From positions 62,001-126,000 of the forward strand of contig NZ_BOMB01000038.1 of NCBI RefSeq assembly GCF_016861975.1: a stretch of 64,000 nt of DNA, in the 5' to 3' direction. The notes under the pieces are model-generated. The model had not been told where the DNA came from. It made no database searches and was given only the letters and a program-made list of their open reading frames with translations. Within the stretch, counting starts at the first letter, position 1. Every line of letters begins with the position of its first letter. Origin of the DNA: Actinocatenispora rupis. GTDB taxonomy: Bacteria > Actinomycetota > Actinomycetes > Mycobacteriales > Micromonosporaceae. This document shows positions 34,532 through 42,761 of this stretch, one piece after another. The translations under genes and the position numbers were made by a program.

Positions 34532-34921
34532 TCAGTCGGCCGGGGTGCCGTGGTGCACGGCCTCCACGTTGTGCCCGTCGGGATCCCGCAGGAACACCGC
34601 GTAGTAACCCGGGTGGTACTCCGGGAACTCGCGCGGCGCGTGCAGCACCTCGACGCCGGCGGCGACGGCCGCGGCGTGCACCGCGTCGACGGCCGCCCGG
34701 TCCGGCGCCCGGAACGCCACGTGCAGCTCCCGGTCGTCCGGCCGGCGGGCCGGCGACAGCCAGAACTGCGGCGTCCCGTCCGCCCCGGCGAGCCCCACCA
34801 CGAACGAGTCGCCCACCGGGAACCGGACCGCCTCCGTGATCCCCAGCGGCCCGAACGTCGAGACATAGAACGAGGTGGACGCCTCGACGTCCGCCACCTG
34901 TACACCCACGTGATCGAGCAT
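34532..34921 (-). CDS. VOC-family protein (glyoxalase/dioxygenase superfamily)
   Basis: The 129-residue protein has the paired beta-alpha-beta-beta-beta fold of vicinal-oxygen-chelate proteins: MLDHVGVQVADVEASTSFY at the start, HVAFRAPDRAAVDAVHAAA in the middle, and PGYYAVFLRDPDGHNVEAV at the end with the usual D-P-D-G-H/N turn and Glu ligand. Members are metal enzymes or resistance proteins; this one cannot be placed further. The ATG at 34921 is the natural start. Confidence 0.87.
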   Translation of the reverse strand: MLDHVGVQVADVEASTSFYVSTFGPLGITEAVRFPVGDSFVVGLAGADGTPQFWLSPARRPDDRELHVAFRAPDRAAVDAVHAAAVAAGVEVLHAPREFPEYHPGYYAVFLRDPDGHNVEAVHHGTPAD

Positions 34922-35041
34922 GACCGGGACGGTAGCCCGTGGGTACGACGGTCCGCACGGGTTCGGCGAGCCGCGCGAAACATCCGGTACCGGCACGAAC
35001 ACGGCGTACCCGGGCGGGCGCGCGCGGGCTACGCTCCCGCC

Positions 35042-35269
35042 ATGTCCGCGTTCTCCGTCGTCGTCGCGATCGTGAGCACCGTCGTGTCGCTCGCCGTGCT
35101 CGTCCTCGTCGTGATCACCTGCGTGTCCGTCATCCGGCTCTCCGTGCACATCCGCTCCGGCGGCCGGCGCTACGCGATCGACAGCGCCGGATCCGGCGGG
35201 TACGACGAGGACGACGACGGCTACCGCCCGGCCCGCTACCGCCCGCGCCGCCCCTCCACCAACCTCTGA
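35042..35269 (+). CDS. Small single-pass membrane protein
   Basis: A 75-residue protein: one long hydrophobic helix at residues 4-34 (AFSVVVAIVSTVVSLAVLV and on), then a basic and acidic C-terminal tail with DEDDDGY and RPARYRPRRP. No clear ribosome site precedes the ATG. The regular composition and a clean membrane helix favour a real gene. Function is unknown. It is divergent from the VOC gene. Confidence 0.58.
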   Translation: MSAFSVVVAIVSTVVSLAVLVLVVITCVSVIRLSVHIRSGGRRYAIDSAGSGGYDEDDDGYRPARYRPRRPSTNL

Positions 35270-35476
35270 CCGGCGCGCAGGAGTACCGGAAAGGCTTGCG
35301 GGGCAAGGGGAAGCGGTGCCTGGAGGGGGCCCGGCAAAACCGCGTGGTCCCGGCCGATCCGTCTCCGCGGGCGCGGCGGACACGGTCGGGCCGGTCGGAG
35401 CCGGGTTGCTGCCAACCCCGCTGCCACGCCCCGAAGAGTTGATCATCAACCGAGCGTTTCCGCAGGTAGAGCACGG

Positions 35477-35549
35477 AGCCGGCGGCGGGACTCGAACCCG
35501 CAACCTACCGCTTACAAGGCGGTTGCGCTGCCAGTTGCGCCACGCCGGC
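35477..35549 (-). tRNA. tRNA-Thr (anticodon UGU)
   Basis: The minus strand folds into a full cloverleaf of 73 bases. The acceptor GCCGGCG pairs with CGCCGGC (35543-35549 with 35478-35484). The anticodon stem ACCGC/GCGGT holds loop CTTGTAA, giving UGU, and the T-arm is GCGGGTTCGAGTCCCGC. CCA is not encoded. It decodes ACA, a rare codon here. Confidence 0.95.
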
Positions 35550-35762
35550 GTACGACCCGGACGACGCGTACGCGCCGGACGAGCCGCCTGGAATGGTACG
35601 CGGTCGGCGGGGCGTCACGGGCAGGGCACCGGGCGTGCGAGCCCTGTTCATCCGGCTGGCCAGCGGCTATGTTGGCGGCAGCGCACCCGCCGAGGGCGGG
35701 TCGTGCTCGTCTTTCACTCGGATCGTCCGGCACGTACCTGCCGGTGAAAGGACGCCATCACC

Positions 35763-36854
35763 ATGGCAACTGTCACCTACGACGCCGCTTCCCGGATCTA
35801 CCCGGGTTCGACCAAGCCGGCCGTCGACGCACTCAACCTGGACATCGAGGACGGGGAGTTCCTGGTCCTCGTCGGTCCGTCCGGCTGCGGAAAGTCCACC
35901 TCGCTGCGGATGCTCGCGGGCCTGGAGGACGTGGACCGCGGCGCCATCCTGATCGACGGCAAGGACGTGTCGAACCTTCCCCCCAAGGCGCGCGACATCG
36001 CCATGGTGTTCCAGAACTACGCGCTCTACCCGCACATGACCGTCTTCGACAACATGGCGTTCGCGCTGAAGCTGCGGAAGACGCCGAAGTCGGAGATCGA
36101 GCGCCGGGTCAAGGAGGCGGCCGCGCTGCTGAACCTCCAGGAGTACCTGGACCGCAAGCCGAAGGCGCTGTCCGGCGGTCAGCGTCAGCGTGTCGCCATG
36201 GGCCGCGCGATCGTGCGTGAGCCGCAGGTCTTCCTCATGGACGAGCCGCTGTCCAACCTGGACGCCAAGCTCCGTGTGCAGACCCGTTCGCAGATCGCCG
36301 CGCTGCAGGCCCGCCTCGGCACCACCACGGTGTACGTGACGCACGACCAGACGGAGGCCCTGACCATGGGTCACCGCGTCGCCGTACTGAAGGACGGTCT
36401 GCTCCAGCAGGTCGACACCCCGCGCAACATGTACGACAAGCCCGCGAACGTGTTCGTGGCCGGCTTCATCGGTTCGCCGGCGATGAACATCAAGACCGTG
36501 AAGCTCGGCGACAACGGCGCCGTGCTCGGTGGGCTGGCCGTGCCGCTGACCCGCGAGGCGGTGGCGAAGGCCGGCGAGGGCGCCGACGGCAAGGTCACGG
36601 TCGGCTTCCGGCCGGAGGACGTGCAGCTCGTGGGCGAGGGCGACGGCGGCCTGTCGATGACCGTGGACCTGGTCGAGGAGCTCGGCTCCGACGCGTACGT
36701 CTACGGCCGCGCCGACCTGGACGGTGCCGAGGAGCAGTTCGTCATCCGTACGGACGGGCGGCACACCCCGAACATGGGTGACACCGTCTACCTCAAGCCG
36801 CAGAGCACCCCGCACATCTTCAACGCCGCGACCGGCGAGCGCATCGACGGCTGA
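35763..36854 (+). CDS. Sugar ABC importer ATPase (MsiK/UgpC/MalK type)
   Basis: The 363-residue ATPase has Walker A GPSGCGKST, signature ALSGGQRQRVAMGRAIV, Walker B VFLMDEPLSNLDAKLR and the switch His in VYVTHDQTEA. The C-terminal ~125 residues form the MalK-like OB/TOBE regulatory domain (VGFRPEDVQLV). Such stand-alone genes (MsiK in Streptomyces) power many sugar importers whose operons lack an ATPase. The importer at 18279-21553 is one such and would be its natural client. GAAAGGA precedes the ATG. A terminator follows. Confidence 0.93.
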   Translation: MATVTYDAASRIYPGSTKPAVDALNLDIEDGEFLVLVGPSGCGKSTSLRMLAGLEDVDRGAILIDGKDVSNLPPKARDIAMVFQNYALYPHMTVFDNMAFALKLRKTPKSEIERRVKEAAALLNLQEYLDRKPKALSGGQRQRVAMGRAIVREPQVFLMDEPLSNLDAKLRVQTRSQIAALQARLGTTTVYVTHDQTEALTMGHRVAVLKDGLLQQVDTPRNMYDKPANVFVAGFIGSPAMNIKTVKLGDNGAVLGGLAVPLTREAVAKAGEGADGKVTVGFRPEDVQLVGEGDGGLSMTVDLVEELGSDAYVYGRADLDGAEEQFVIRTDGRHTPNMGDTVYLKPQSTPHIFNAATGERIDG

Positions 36855-36890
36855 CGGCCCGGGGCACCGCCCCGGCCACGTACGACGAGA

Positions 36891-36915
36891 GGGCACCGGC
36901 TTGCGGCCGGTGCCC
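36891..36915 (+). terminator. Terminator after the MsiK-like ATPase gene
   Basis: GGGCACCGGC (36891-36900) and GCCGGTGCCC (36906-36915) pair perfectly around five bases and are followed by TTTCG. A second GC hairpin around 36856-36876 precedes it. Confidence 0.8.
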
Positions 36916-37064
36916 TTTCGCTGTTCCTACTCGTTTTTCGCAGGTGCCTCGGCGCGCGCGGACGGCGACCGTACGAACCTCGACACCAACGGGAAGTGCC
37001 TGGGCGTCTCCCATTCTGCGACCGGTCCGACCGTTACGGGGCCCGTTCCGGCAAGGTTGCCGCC

Positions 37065-39767
37065 CTACTTCCGAAACTGCCAGAACTCGTACCCGCCGTC
37101 ACCGGGGCAGGCCATGTACCGGTCGTTCCACTGGCAGCGGGTCAGGTCCGCGCTGACCTTGTTGAGCGACTTGTTGCTCCCCGACCGGACACCGCCGCCG
37201 CTGAGCGTCCAGTCCTGGCTGGTCGCCGAGCCGCCGGTGACCACACCGTTGGCCGTGAGTACGGTCGCGTCGTCGACCCGCGCCGCCTCGCCGCTGAAGT
37301 CCACGGCGACCTTGTCGAAGTCGTCGTCGTACACGGTGAGGTCCGGGTTGCTGTCGACGACGGTGTTGACGACGAGCCGGTCCCCCACCGGTACGACACT
37401 GTCCAGGCCCGGCAGCGGCAGCGTCTTCACCGGCTTGTTGGCGCCGCTCGCGGCCAGCTTCAGTACGACGAGGCGGTCGGTCTTGGCCTCCGCGCCGCTG
37501 TCGGCACTGTCCGACGGCACGTGGTCCTTGACGCAGACCAGCGACTCGTCCTCGCCGCACGGGACCATCCAGTCGACCTTCCGGTTCGACGCCTCGCGGA
37601 AGCTCCACCGCGAGTTGCCCATCGCGTCCAGCCCGTACGCCCGGATGGTGTAGCCGGCGCCGCCCGTCGCGTCGATCATCGTGCCGTTGATGACCGTCTG
37701 CTGGCTGGCGTCGGTACTCATGCCGTCGCCCGTCTCGACCGTGGCCGGGTCGCCCACCACGGCACCGGTCGCCGGGTCGATCACGCGCGCCACGCCCTTG
37801 TCGTTGACCACGACGACCTTGCGGTCCACGTCCGCCCGCTCGAACGGCGACACCTGGCCGTACGGCGCGGCGTTGGCCATGTCCTCCGGGCGGCTCTCCA
37901 CGTGGACGTCGCCGTACGCCTTCTTGGGGCCCCAGCGGCGCTTGCCGGTCTTCAGGTCGAGCCCGGTGACGGTGCCGTCCTGGTCGCTGTGCAGGACCAC
38001 GCCCGCCTTCGACAGCACCTGGTACGAGTCGTCGTCGCTCGTCGCCGTGTCGGTCCAGGTCTTCCCCGTCTCCGGACTGACCACCACGTACTTGCCGGGC
38101 GTGTCACCGTCCGACTGGTACTCCAGCTCGATGCCGCCGGGGTGCGCGATCGCCCACTCCTTCCAGGTGGCACCGGCGGAGTCGACCGTGGCCAGCGTCC
38201 GCGCGCCGGAGACCTTGCCGTCCAACGCGACCGACCGCACCGTCGCCTTGCCGTCGCCGTCGATGTCCGTCAGGTACGCGGTGCCGTCCACGATGCTCAC
38301 GTACGCGTTGCTCGGGCTGTCCGACGCGTACTTCACCGTGCCGACCGAACGCAGCGCGTCGAACGGCCGCTCCGAGTACTTCGGCCAGAAGGTCGCGAAG
38401 CCGGCCACGACCAGCAGCACGACGGCCGCGGCGACCGCCGGGATCAGCACGACCTTCTGCCGGTACCAGCGGCGCACCGGCGGCGGCGCGAACTCCGGCA
38501 TCGCCCCCGGGTACGGCCCCTGCGGCGGGTACGGTCCCGGCGGCGGGCCACCCGGCGACGTCGGCACCGCGGACACCGGACTCGACTGCCCCGGCAGCGC
38601 GCTGACCGGGATCGCACCCGTTGCCGCCGCCATCTCGTACGGCGAGCCCGGCACCGGCACCGCCTCCGTACGGTTCGGGTCGACCGCCGGTACCAGCTCG
38701 GCCAGCACTCCCTCCGCCACCGGCAGCTCCGGCTGCTCCAGTACGGTCGGGGCGATGCCGAGCTGGGCGTGCAGCATCCGCGCCACCATCGGTACCCGGC
38801 TCGAACCGCCGACCAGGAACAGCCCGGCCAGCTGATCCGGCCGCAGGCCCACCTGCCCGATCGTCGCCTCCGTCGCCGCGACCGCCCGGGACAGCAGCGG
38901 ACCGGTCAGCCGCTCCAACTCCTCCCGCGTCAGATGCACCGCCTGGTCGACGCCCGGCACCGGCACCGGCGCGGTCGTCGTCCGCGACAGCATCTCCTTC
39001 GCGCCGCGCACGTCCTCCCAGAACAGCCGCCGGTACCGCCGGTCGGCCGTCGACGCCGGCCGCGACAGGTGCTGCCAGATCTGCGGGTGCTGGCGGCCGA
39101 TCAGCTCACCGACGTGCGTCACCAGCGCCGCGTCCAGATCCAGCCCGCCGAGCCGCTCGTCACCGCCCGCGCCGACCACCGAGTATCCGTCGCCGTCGTT
39201 GCGGACCACCGCCACGTCGAGCGTGCCGCCGCCGAAGTCGAACACCGCCAGCGACGACCCCACCGGTACCGGACGCCGCATCACCTGCGCGAAGTAGCGC
39301 GCCGCGGCGATCGGCTCCGGTACCAGCCGCACCGGTGGCCACCCGGCCTGCCGTACCGCCTCGGTCAGGACGCCGCGCCGGGTCGGCCCCCACGCCGCCG
39401 GATGCGTGATCGCCGCCGGCGGCAGGAACCCGACGCTCTCCACCGCCTTCGCCGCGATCTCCCGCAACAGCGCGGCGAGCAGCTGCACCACCGGTACTTC
39501 ACGGTCACCGAGCAGTACGGACGGCTCGTCCACGCGCCGCTTCGGGTTCGGCTCGCACCGCGCCGGATCCAGCTGCGCCATCCGCTGCGCGTCCCGCCCC
39601 ACGTGCAGGCGCCCCGCGTCGTCCAGGAACACCGTCGACGGCATGATCGGCTGCCCGCCGAACAACAACGGCCGCGTACGCCCGTCCGGCGACCGCACCA
39701 CCGCCACCGTGTTCGACGTGCCCAGGTCGACACCGAGCGCGTACCCCTGCTGGTGCGGCGTGCTCAC
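37065..39767 (-). CDS. Hsp70-ATPase domain fused through a membrane helix to an extracellular propeller
   Basis: The ~900-residue protein starts with an Hsp70/actin-fold ATPase: phosphate-1 LGVDLGTSNTVAVV (11-24), phosphate-2 VFDFGGGTLDVAVV (175-188), adenosine motif LFLVGGSSRVPMVARML (316-332). The substrate-binding domain of DnaK is absent. Instead a Pro/Gly-rich stretch (about 390-432) leads to one membrane helix (about 438-461). Then follow ~440 residues with PQQ-type blades such as GLDLKTGKRRWGP and RVIDPATGAVVGD, predicted outside. The start is a GTG behind GGAGGG. It resembles an ATP-driven, envelope-facing sensor rather than a chaperone, which is inference. Upstream is a repeat-rich gap. 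Confidence 0.9.
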   Translation of the reverse strand: MSTPHQQGYALGVDLGTSNTVAVVRSPDGRTRPLLFGGQPIMPSTVFLDDAGRLHVGRDAQRMAQLDPARCEPNPKRRVDEPSVLLGDREVPVVQLLAALLREIAAKAVESVGFLPPAAITHPAAWGPTRRGVLTEAVRQAGWPPVRLVPEPIAAARYFAQVMRRPVPVGSSLAVFDFGGGTLDVAVVRNDGDGYSVVGAGGDERLGGLDLDAALVTHVGELIGRQHPQIWQHLSRPASTADRRYRRLFWEDVRGAKEMLSRTTTAPVPVPGVDQAVHLTREELERLTGPLLSRAVAATEATIGQVGLRPDQLAGLFLVGGSSRVPMVARMLHAQLGIAPTVLEQPELPVAEGVLAELVPAVDPNRTEAVPVPGSPYEMAAATGAIPVSALPGQSSPVSAVPTSPGGPPPGPYPPQGPYPGAMPEFAPPPVRRWYRQKVVLIPAVAAAVVLLVVAGFATFWPKYSERPFDALRSVGTVKYASDSPSNAYVSIVDGTAYLTDIDGDGKATVRSVALDGKVSGARTLATVDSAGATWKEWAIAHPGGIELEYQSDGDTPGKYVVVSPETGKTWTDTATSDDDSYQVLSKAGVVLHSDQDGTVTGLDLKTGKRRWGPKKAYGDVHVESRPEDMANAAPYGQVSPFERADVDRKVVVVNDKGVARVIDPATGAVVGDPATVETGDGMSTDASQQTVINGTMIDATGGAGYTIRAYGLDAMGNSRWSFREASNRKVDWMVPCGEDESLVCVKDHVPSDSADSGAEAKTDRLVVLKLAASGANKPVKTLPLPGLDSVVPVGDRLVVNTVVDSNPDLTVYDDDFDKVAVDFSGEAARVDDATVLTANGVVTGGSATSQDWTLSGGGVRSGSNKSLNKVSADLTRCQWNDRYMACPGDGGYEFWQFRK

Positions 39768-40173
39768 GGCGCTTCCCTCCGTACTCCGCGACTGCGTTGG
39801 CCCGTCCGATCGTACGAACGGATCCCAACCACCGCCGCCCGCGCCATCCGCACCCGTCACCGCGGCCCGACCCGCCACGGCCAGCACCCACCGACTCGCG
39901 CCCAGTACCAGATTGGTTGGCACAACCCCGAACCCGCTGCACTCGTGCCGACCGGGCGAAGCGAAGCGAGCCCGCAACTCAGGTGCCGGCTGGCAAAGCG
40001 AAGCGAGCCAGCACGAGGTATCAGATTGTGGGGTCGAACAGGTTCCACGGCCGGGACGCGAGCGAGCCGGGATCCAGATGTTCGCCGGCAAGGCGGAGCG
40101 GAGCCCGTGTGCGGACGCACTCGGGCTTCGCGACAACGCCGCCGGCGGGCATCTGGGCCCGGCGCAGCGCCAC
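39768..40173. other. Repeat-rich gap upstream of the Hsp70-fusion gene
   Basis: No gene is seen in 406 bases. It holds modular hairpins with near-identical loops: CGGGC-GAAGCGAAGCGA-GCCCG (39953-39974) and GCTGGC-AAAGCGAAGCGA-GCCAGC (39989-40012). Related unpaired copies follow near 40058 (ACGCGAGCGA) and 40090 (AAGGCGGAGCGGA), and a GC hairpin at about 40099-40131. They belong to the same family as the leader repeats at 11.5, 19.7 and 44.8 kb. Confidence 0.65.
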
Positions 40174-41229
40174 CTACGAACCGCGGCGGCGGGAGATTTC
40201 GGCCAGGGCGACGGCGGTGGCGACGGACGCGTTGAGCGATTCGATCGCGGTGGCGATCGGGATGGCGACGCGCATGTCGCAGGTTTCGCCGACGAGGCGG
40301 GACAGGCCGCGGCCTTCGGAGCCGACGACGAGGACGACGGGGTCGACGGCGGCTTCGAGTTCGTACAGCGGGATCTCGCCGTCGGCGTCGAGGCCGATGG
40401 CGAGGAAGCCGGCGTCCTGGCACTGTTTGATCGCCCGGGTCATGTTGGTGATCTGGGCGACGGGGAGCCGGGCGGCGGCGCCGGCGGACGTACGCCAGGC
40501 GGTGGCGGTCATGCCGGCGGAACGCCGGGACGGCAGGAACACGCCCTGCGCGCCGAACGCGGCGGCGGACCGCACGATGGCGCCGAGGTTGCGCGGGTCG
40601 GTGACCCCGTCGAGCGCGACGAGCAGCGGCGCGGGCGATTCGGTGGACGCGGCGATCAGGTCCTCGAACGGCTCGTACTCGTACGGCGGGACCTGGACGC
40701 CGATGCCCTGGTGCAGCACGCCGCCGGTGAGCCGGTCGAGTTCGGCGCGGCTCACCTCCATGATGGCGATGCCCCGGTCCCCGGCCGTACGCACGGCTTC
40801 GATGGTGCGTTCGTCCAGCTCGATGCCCTGCGCCACGTACAGCGCGGTGACGGGGATGTGCGCGCGCAGCGCCTCGACGACGGGGTTACGGCCGACGAGC
40901 AGTTCGGGTGCGTCCTTCGCGGCGGCGGACCGGCGGCCGGGTGCGACGCGCGGCCCGGACCGGCCGCTCGCGGCGGGCTTGCGCTGGCCGGCCTTGGGCG
41001 CGTGGCCCTCGGCCGCGGCCTTGCGCCGCTCCTTCTCCTGCTTCCACGCCGTACGCTTCGGCAGCTCCTCGCCCTCGCCGGGGCTGAACTTCTTGTGCCA
41101 CGGCCGCTCGTCCGCGGGCAGCGTCCGGCCGCGGCCGGCGAGGGACTGCTTGCCCTTGCCGCCGGAGCCGACGGAGCGGTCCTTCTTCGAGGACGTGCGC
41201 CGATTGCGTCGTTGCGAGTTGCCGGGCAT
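40174..41229 (-). CDS. rlmB: 23S rRNA (guanosine-2'-O-)-methyltransferase RlmB (TrmH/SpoU family)
   Basis: The 351-residue protein is a SpoU/TrmH-type SAM methyltransferase that methylates a 23S rRNA guanosine. The C-terminal knot has the three SpoU motifs: LDGVTDPRNLGAIVRSAAAFG, LVVGSEGRGLSRLV and IPIATAIESLNASVATAVAL. An RNA-binding domain starts at ELLVGRNPVVEAL. The first ~105 residues are a Lys/Arg-rich extension, common in actinobacterial members. Its ATG shares a base with the cysS stop, a widespread actinobacterial pair. Confidence 0.94.
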   Translation of the reverse strand: MPGNSQRRNRRTSSKKDRSVGSGGKGKQSLAGRGRTLPADERPWHKKFSPGEGEELPKRTAWKQEKERRKAAAEGHAPKAGQRKPAASGRSGPRVAPGRRSAAAKDAPELLVGRNPVVEALRAHIPVTALYVAQGIELDERTIEAVRTAGDRGIAIMEVSRAELDRLTGGVLHQGIGVQVPPYEYEPFEDLIAASTESPAPLLVALDGVTDPRNLGAIVRSAAAFGAQGVFLPSRRSAGMTATAWRTSAGAAARLPVAQITNMTRAIKQCQDAGFLAIGLDADGEIPLYELEAAVDPVVLVVGSEGRGLSRLVGETCDMRVAIPIATAIESLNASVATAVALAEISRRRGS

Positions 41230-42653
41230 CAGGAGCTACCGTCCGTCGTGTCGTCCGCGAGTGTCCACCGTGGACCGTGCGGGGTGTCCTCGATCAGTAC
41301 GCCGGCCTGTTTGAGCTGGTCGCGCACCGCGTCGGCGGTGGACCAGTCGCGGCCGGCGCGGGCCTGTTCGCGCCGCTCCAGGGCGTGCGCGACCAGTTTG
41401 TCCACAGTGGACCGAAGGTCGTCGCTGGCCGCCTCCCGCCACAGCGTGGACAGCGGGTCCAGGCCGAGCAACCCGAGCATCCCGCGTACGCCGGCCAGCG
41501 CGCCCGCCACCGCCGTCCGGTCACCGGACGCCAGCGCGGCGTTGCCGTCCCGTACGACCTCGTGCAGGGCGGCGAACGCGCGCGGCGTGTTCAGGTCGTC
41601 GTCCATGGCGGTCACGAAGTCGGCGCACACCGGGCCCGGGTCGACCACCCCGACCTGCTCCACGGCGCGCTGCACGAACCCCTCCACCCGCCGGTACGCC
41701 GCGGCCGACTCCTCCAACGCCTCGTACGAGAAGTCGATGACGGAGCGGTAGTGCGGGGCGGCCAGGTAGTAGCGCAGCTCGGCGGGGCGGATGCCGTGCG
41801 CGGCCAGCTCGGGCAGGCCGACCACGTTGCCGATCGACTTGCTCATCTTCTCGCCGGCCATGTTGAGCGGACCGTTGTGCACCCAGAAGCGCGCGAAGCC
41901 GAACCCGGCGGCCTTCGACTGGGCCACCTCGTTCTCGTGGTGCGGGAACTGGATGTCCCGGCCACCGCCGTGGATGTCGAACTCCTCGCCCAGGTACCGC
42001 CAGGTCATGGCCGAGCACTCGATGTGCCAGCCGGGCCGGCCGCGCCCCCACGGGGACGGCCAGTACGCGTCCTGCGGCTCGGTCGGCTTGACGCCCTTCC
42101 ACAGCGCGAAGTCGAGCGGGTTGCGCTTGTCCGGCGCGGGTGGCTCGGACGACTGGCGGCGCATCTCGTCGGGCTTCTGCCCGGACAGCGCGCCGTACTC
42201 CGGCCACGAGGAGACGTCGAAGTAGACCTCGCCGGCGTCCGTCACGTACGCGTGGCCGCGGTCGATGAGGCGCTGGATCAGCTCGTGCATCTCCGGGATG
42301 TGCCCGGTGGCGCGCGGCTCGTAGGTCGGCAGCTCGACCCCGACCGCGTCGTACGCGTCGTCGAGGAGCCGCTCGTTCCGGTACGCGATCGACCAGTACG
42401 GAACGCCCTCGTCGAGGGCACGCTTCAGCACCTTGTCGTCGATGTCCGTGATGTTACGAATGAACCGGACGGCCAGCCCCCGGTACTCCAGCCACCGGCG
42501 CAGCACGTCGTAGTTGACGCCGGACCGGAGGTGGCCGATGTGCGGTGGGCTCTGCACGGTGACACCACACAGGTAGATCCCGGCCTTGCCGGGTTCCCGC
42601 GGGACGAAGTCCCGCACCGAGCGGGTCGCGGTGTCGTAAAGCTGCAGGCTCAC
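41229..42653 (-). CDS. cysS: Cysteinyl-tRNA synthetase
   Basis: CysS charges tRNA-Cys. The ~474-residue class I synthetase has the HIGH-type motif PPHIGHLRSG, the zinc Cys in YLCGVTVQ, the ECSAMTWRYLG and GGRDIQFPHHENEVAQ zinc/cysteine-site segments, and KMSKSIGNVV. The start is GTG at 42653 (VSLQLYDTATR), not an earlier ATG in low-quality sequence. The full length and the KMSKS motif speak for CysS rather than the mycothiol ligase MshC. It is coupled to rlmB and divergent from an iclR-type gene across a DnaA-box-like cluster. Confidence 0.95.
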   Translation of the reverse strand: MSLQLYDTATRSVRDFVPREPGKAGIYLCGVTVQSPPHIGHLRSGVNYDVLRRWLEYRGLAVRFIRNITDIDDKVLKRALDEGVPYWSIAYRNERLLDDAYDAVGVELPTYEPRATGHIPEMHELIQRLIDRGHAYVTDAGEVYFDVSSWPEYGALSGQKPDEMRRQSSEPPAPDKRNPLDFALWKGVKPTEPQDAYWPSPWGRGRPGWHIECSAMTWRYLGEEFDIHGGGRDIQFPHHENEVAQSKAAGFGFARFWVHNGPLNMAGEKMSKSIGNVVGLPELAAHGIRPAELRYYLAAPHYRSVIDFSYEALEESAAAYRRVEGFVQRAVEQVGVVDPGPVCADFVTAMDDDLNTPRAFAALHEVVRDGNAALASGDRTAVAGALAGVRGMLGLLGLDPLSTLWREAASDDLRSTVDKLVAHALERREQARAGRDWSTADAVRDQLKQAGVLIEDTPHGPRWTLADDTTDGSS

Positions 42654-42696
42654 CCTGAAAGCGTAACGGCACGTGCGCGCGCTGCCTGCCCTGCCC

Positions 42697-42761
42697 TGTG
42701 GACAACGCCGCGGGAAGCGACGCCGGCCTGTGGACAACCGGTAAGGTCCCGCTGTGGACAA
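42697..42761. promoter_or_regulatory. Cluster of three DnaA-box-like sites (TGTGGACAA)
   Basis: Exact copies of TGTGGACAA lie at 42697-42705, 42729-42737 and 42753-42761, all in the same direction, 32 and 24 bases apart. TTGTCCACA is the preferred DnaA box of high-GC actinobacteria. The third overlaps the GTG start of the IclR gene. They occupy most of the 100-base cysS/iclR divergent region. Confidence 0.6.

Noticed and set aside
35316-35747. Open frame across the tRNA-Thr gene
   Set aside because: It overlaps a perfect tRNA cloverleaf and has no fold or ribosome site.
37065-39767. Ordinary DnaK chaperone
   Set aside because: No substrate-binding domain or lid; a membrane helix and propeller replace them.
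40051-40071. Third hairpin around ACGCGAGCGA
   Set aside because: The flanks are a direct repeat CCGGGA, not complementary, so no stem forms.
41229-42653. Mycothiol ligase MshC instead of CysS
   Set aside because: Length, HIGH and KMSKS segments and the rlmB linkage fit CysS.
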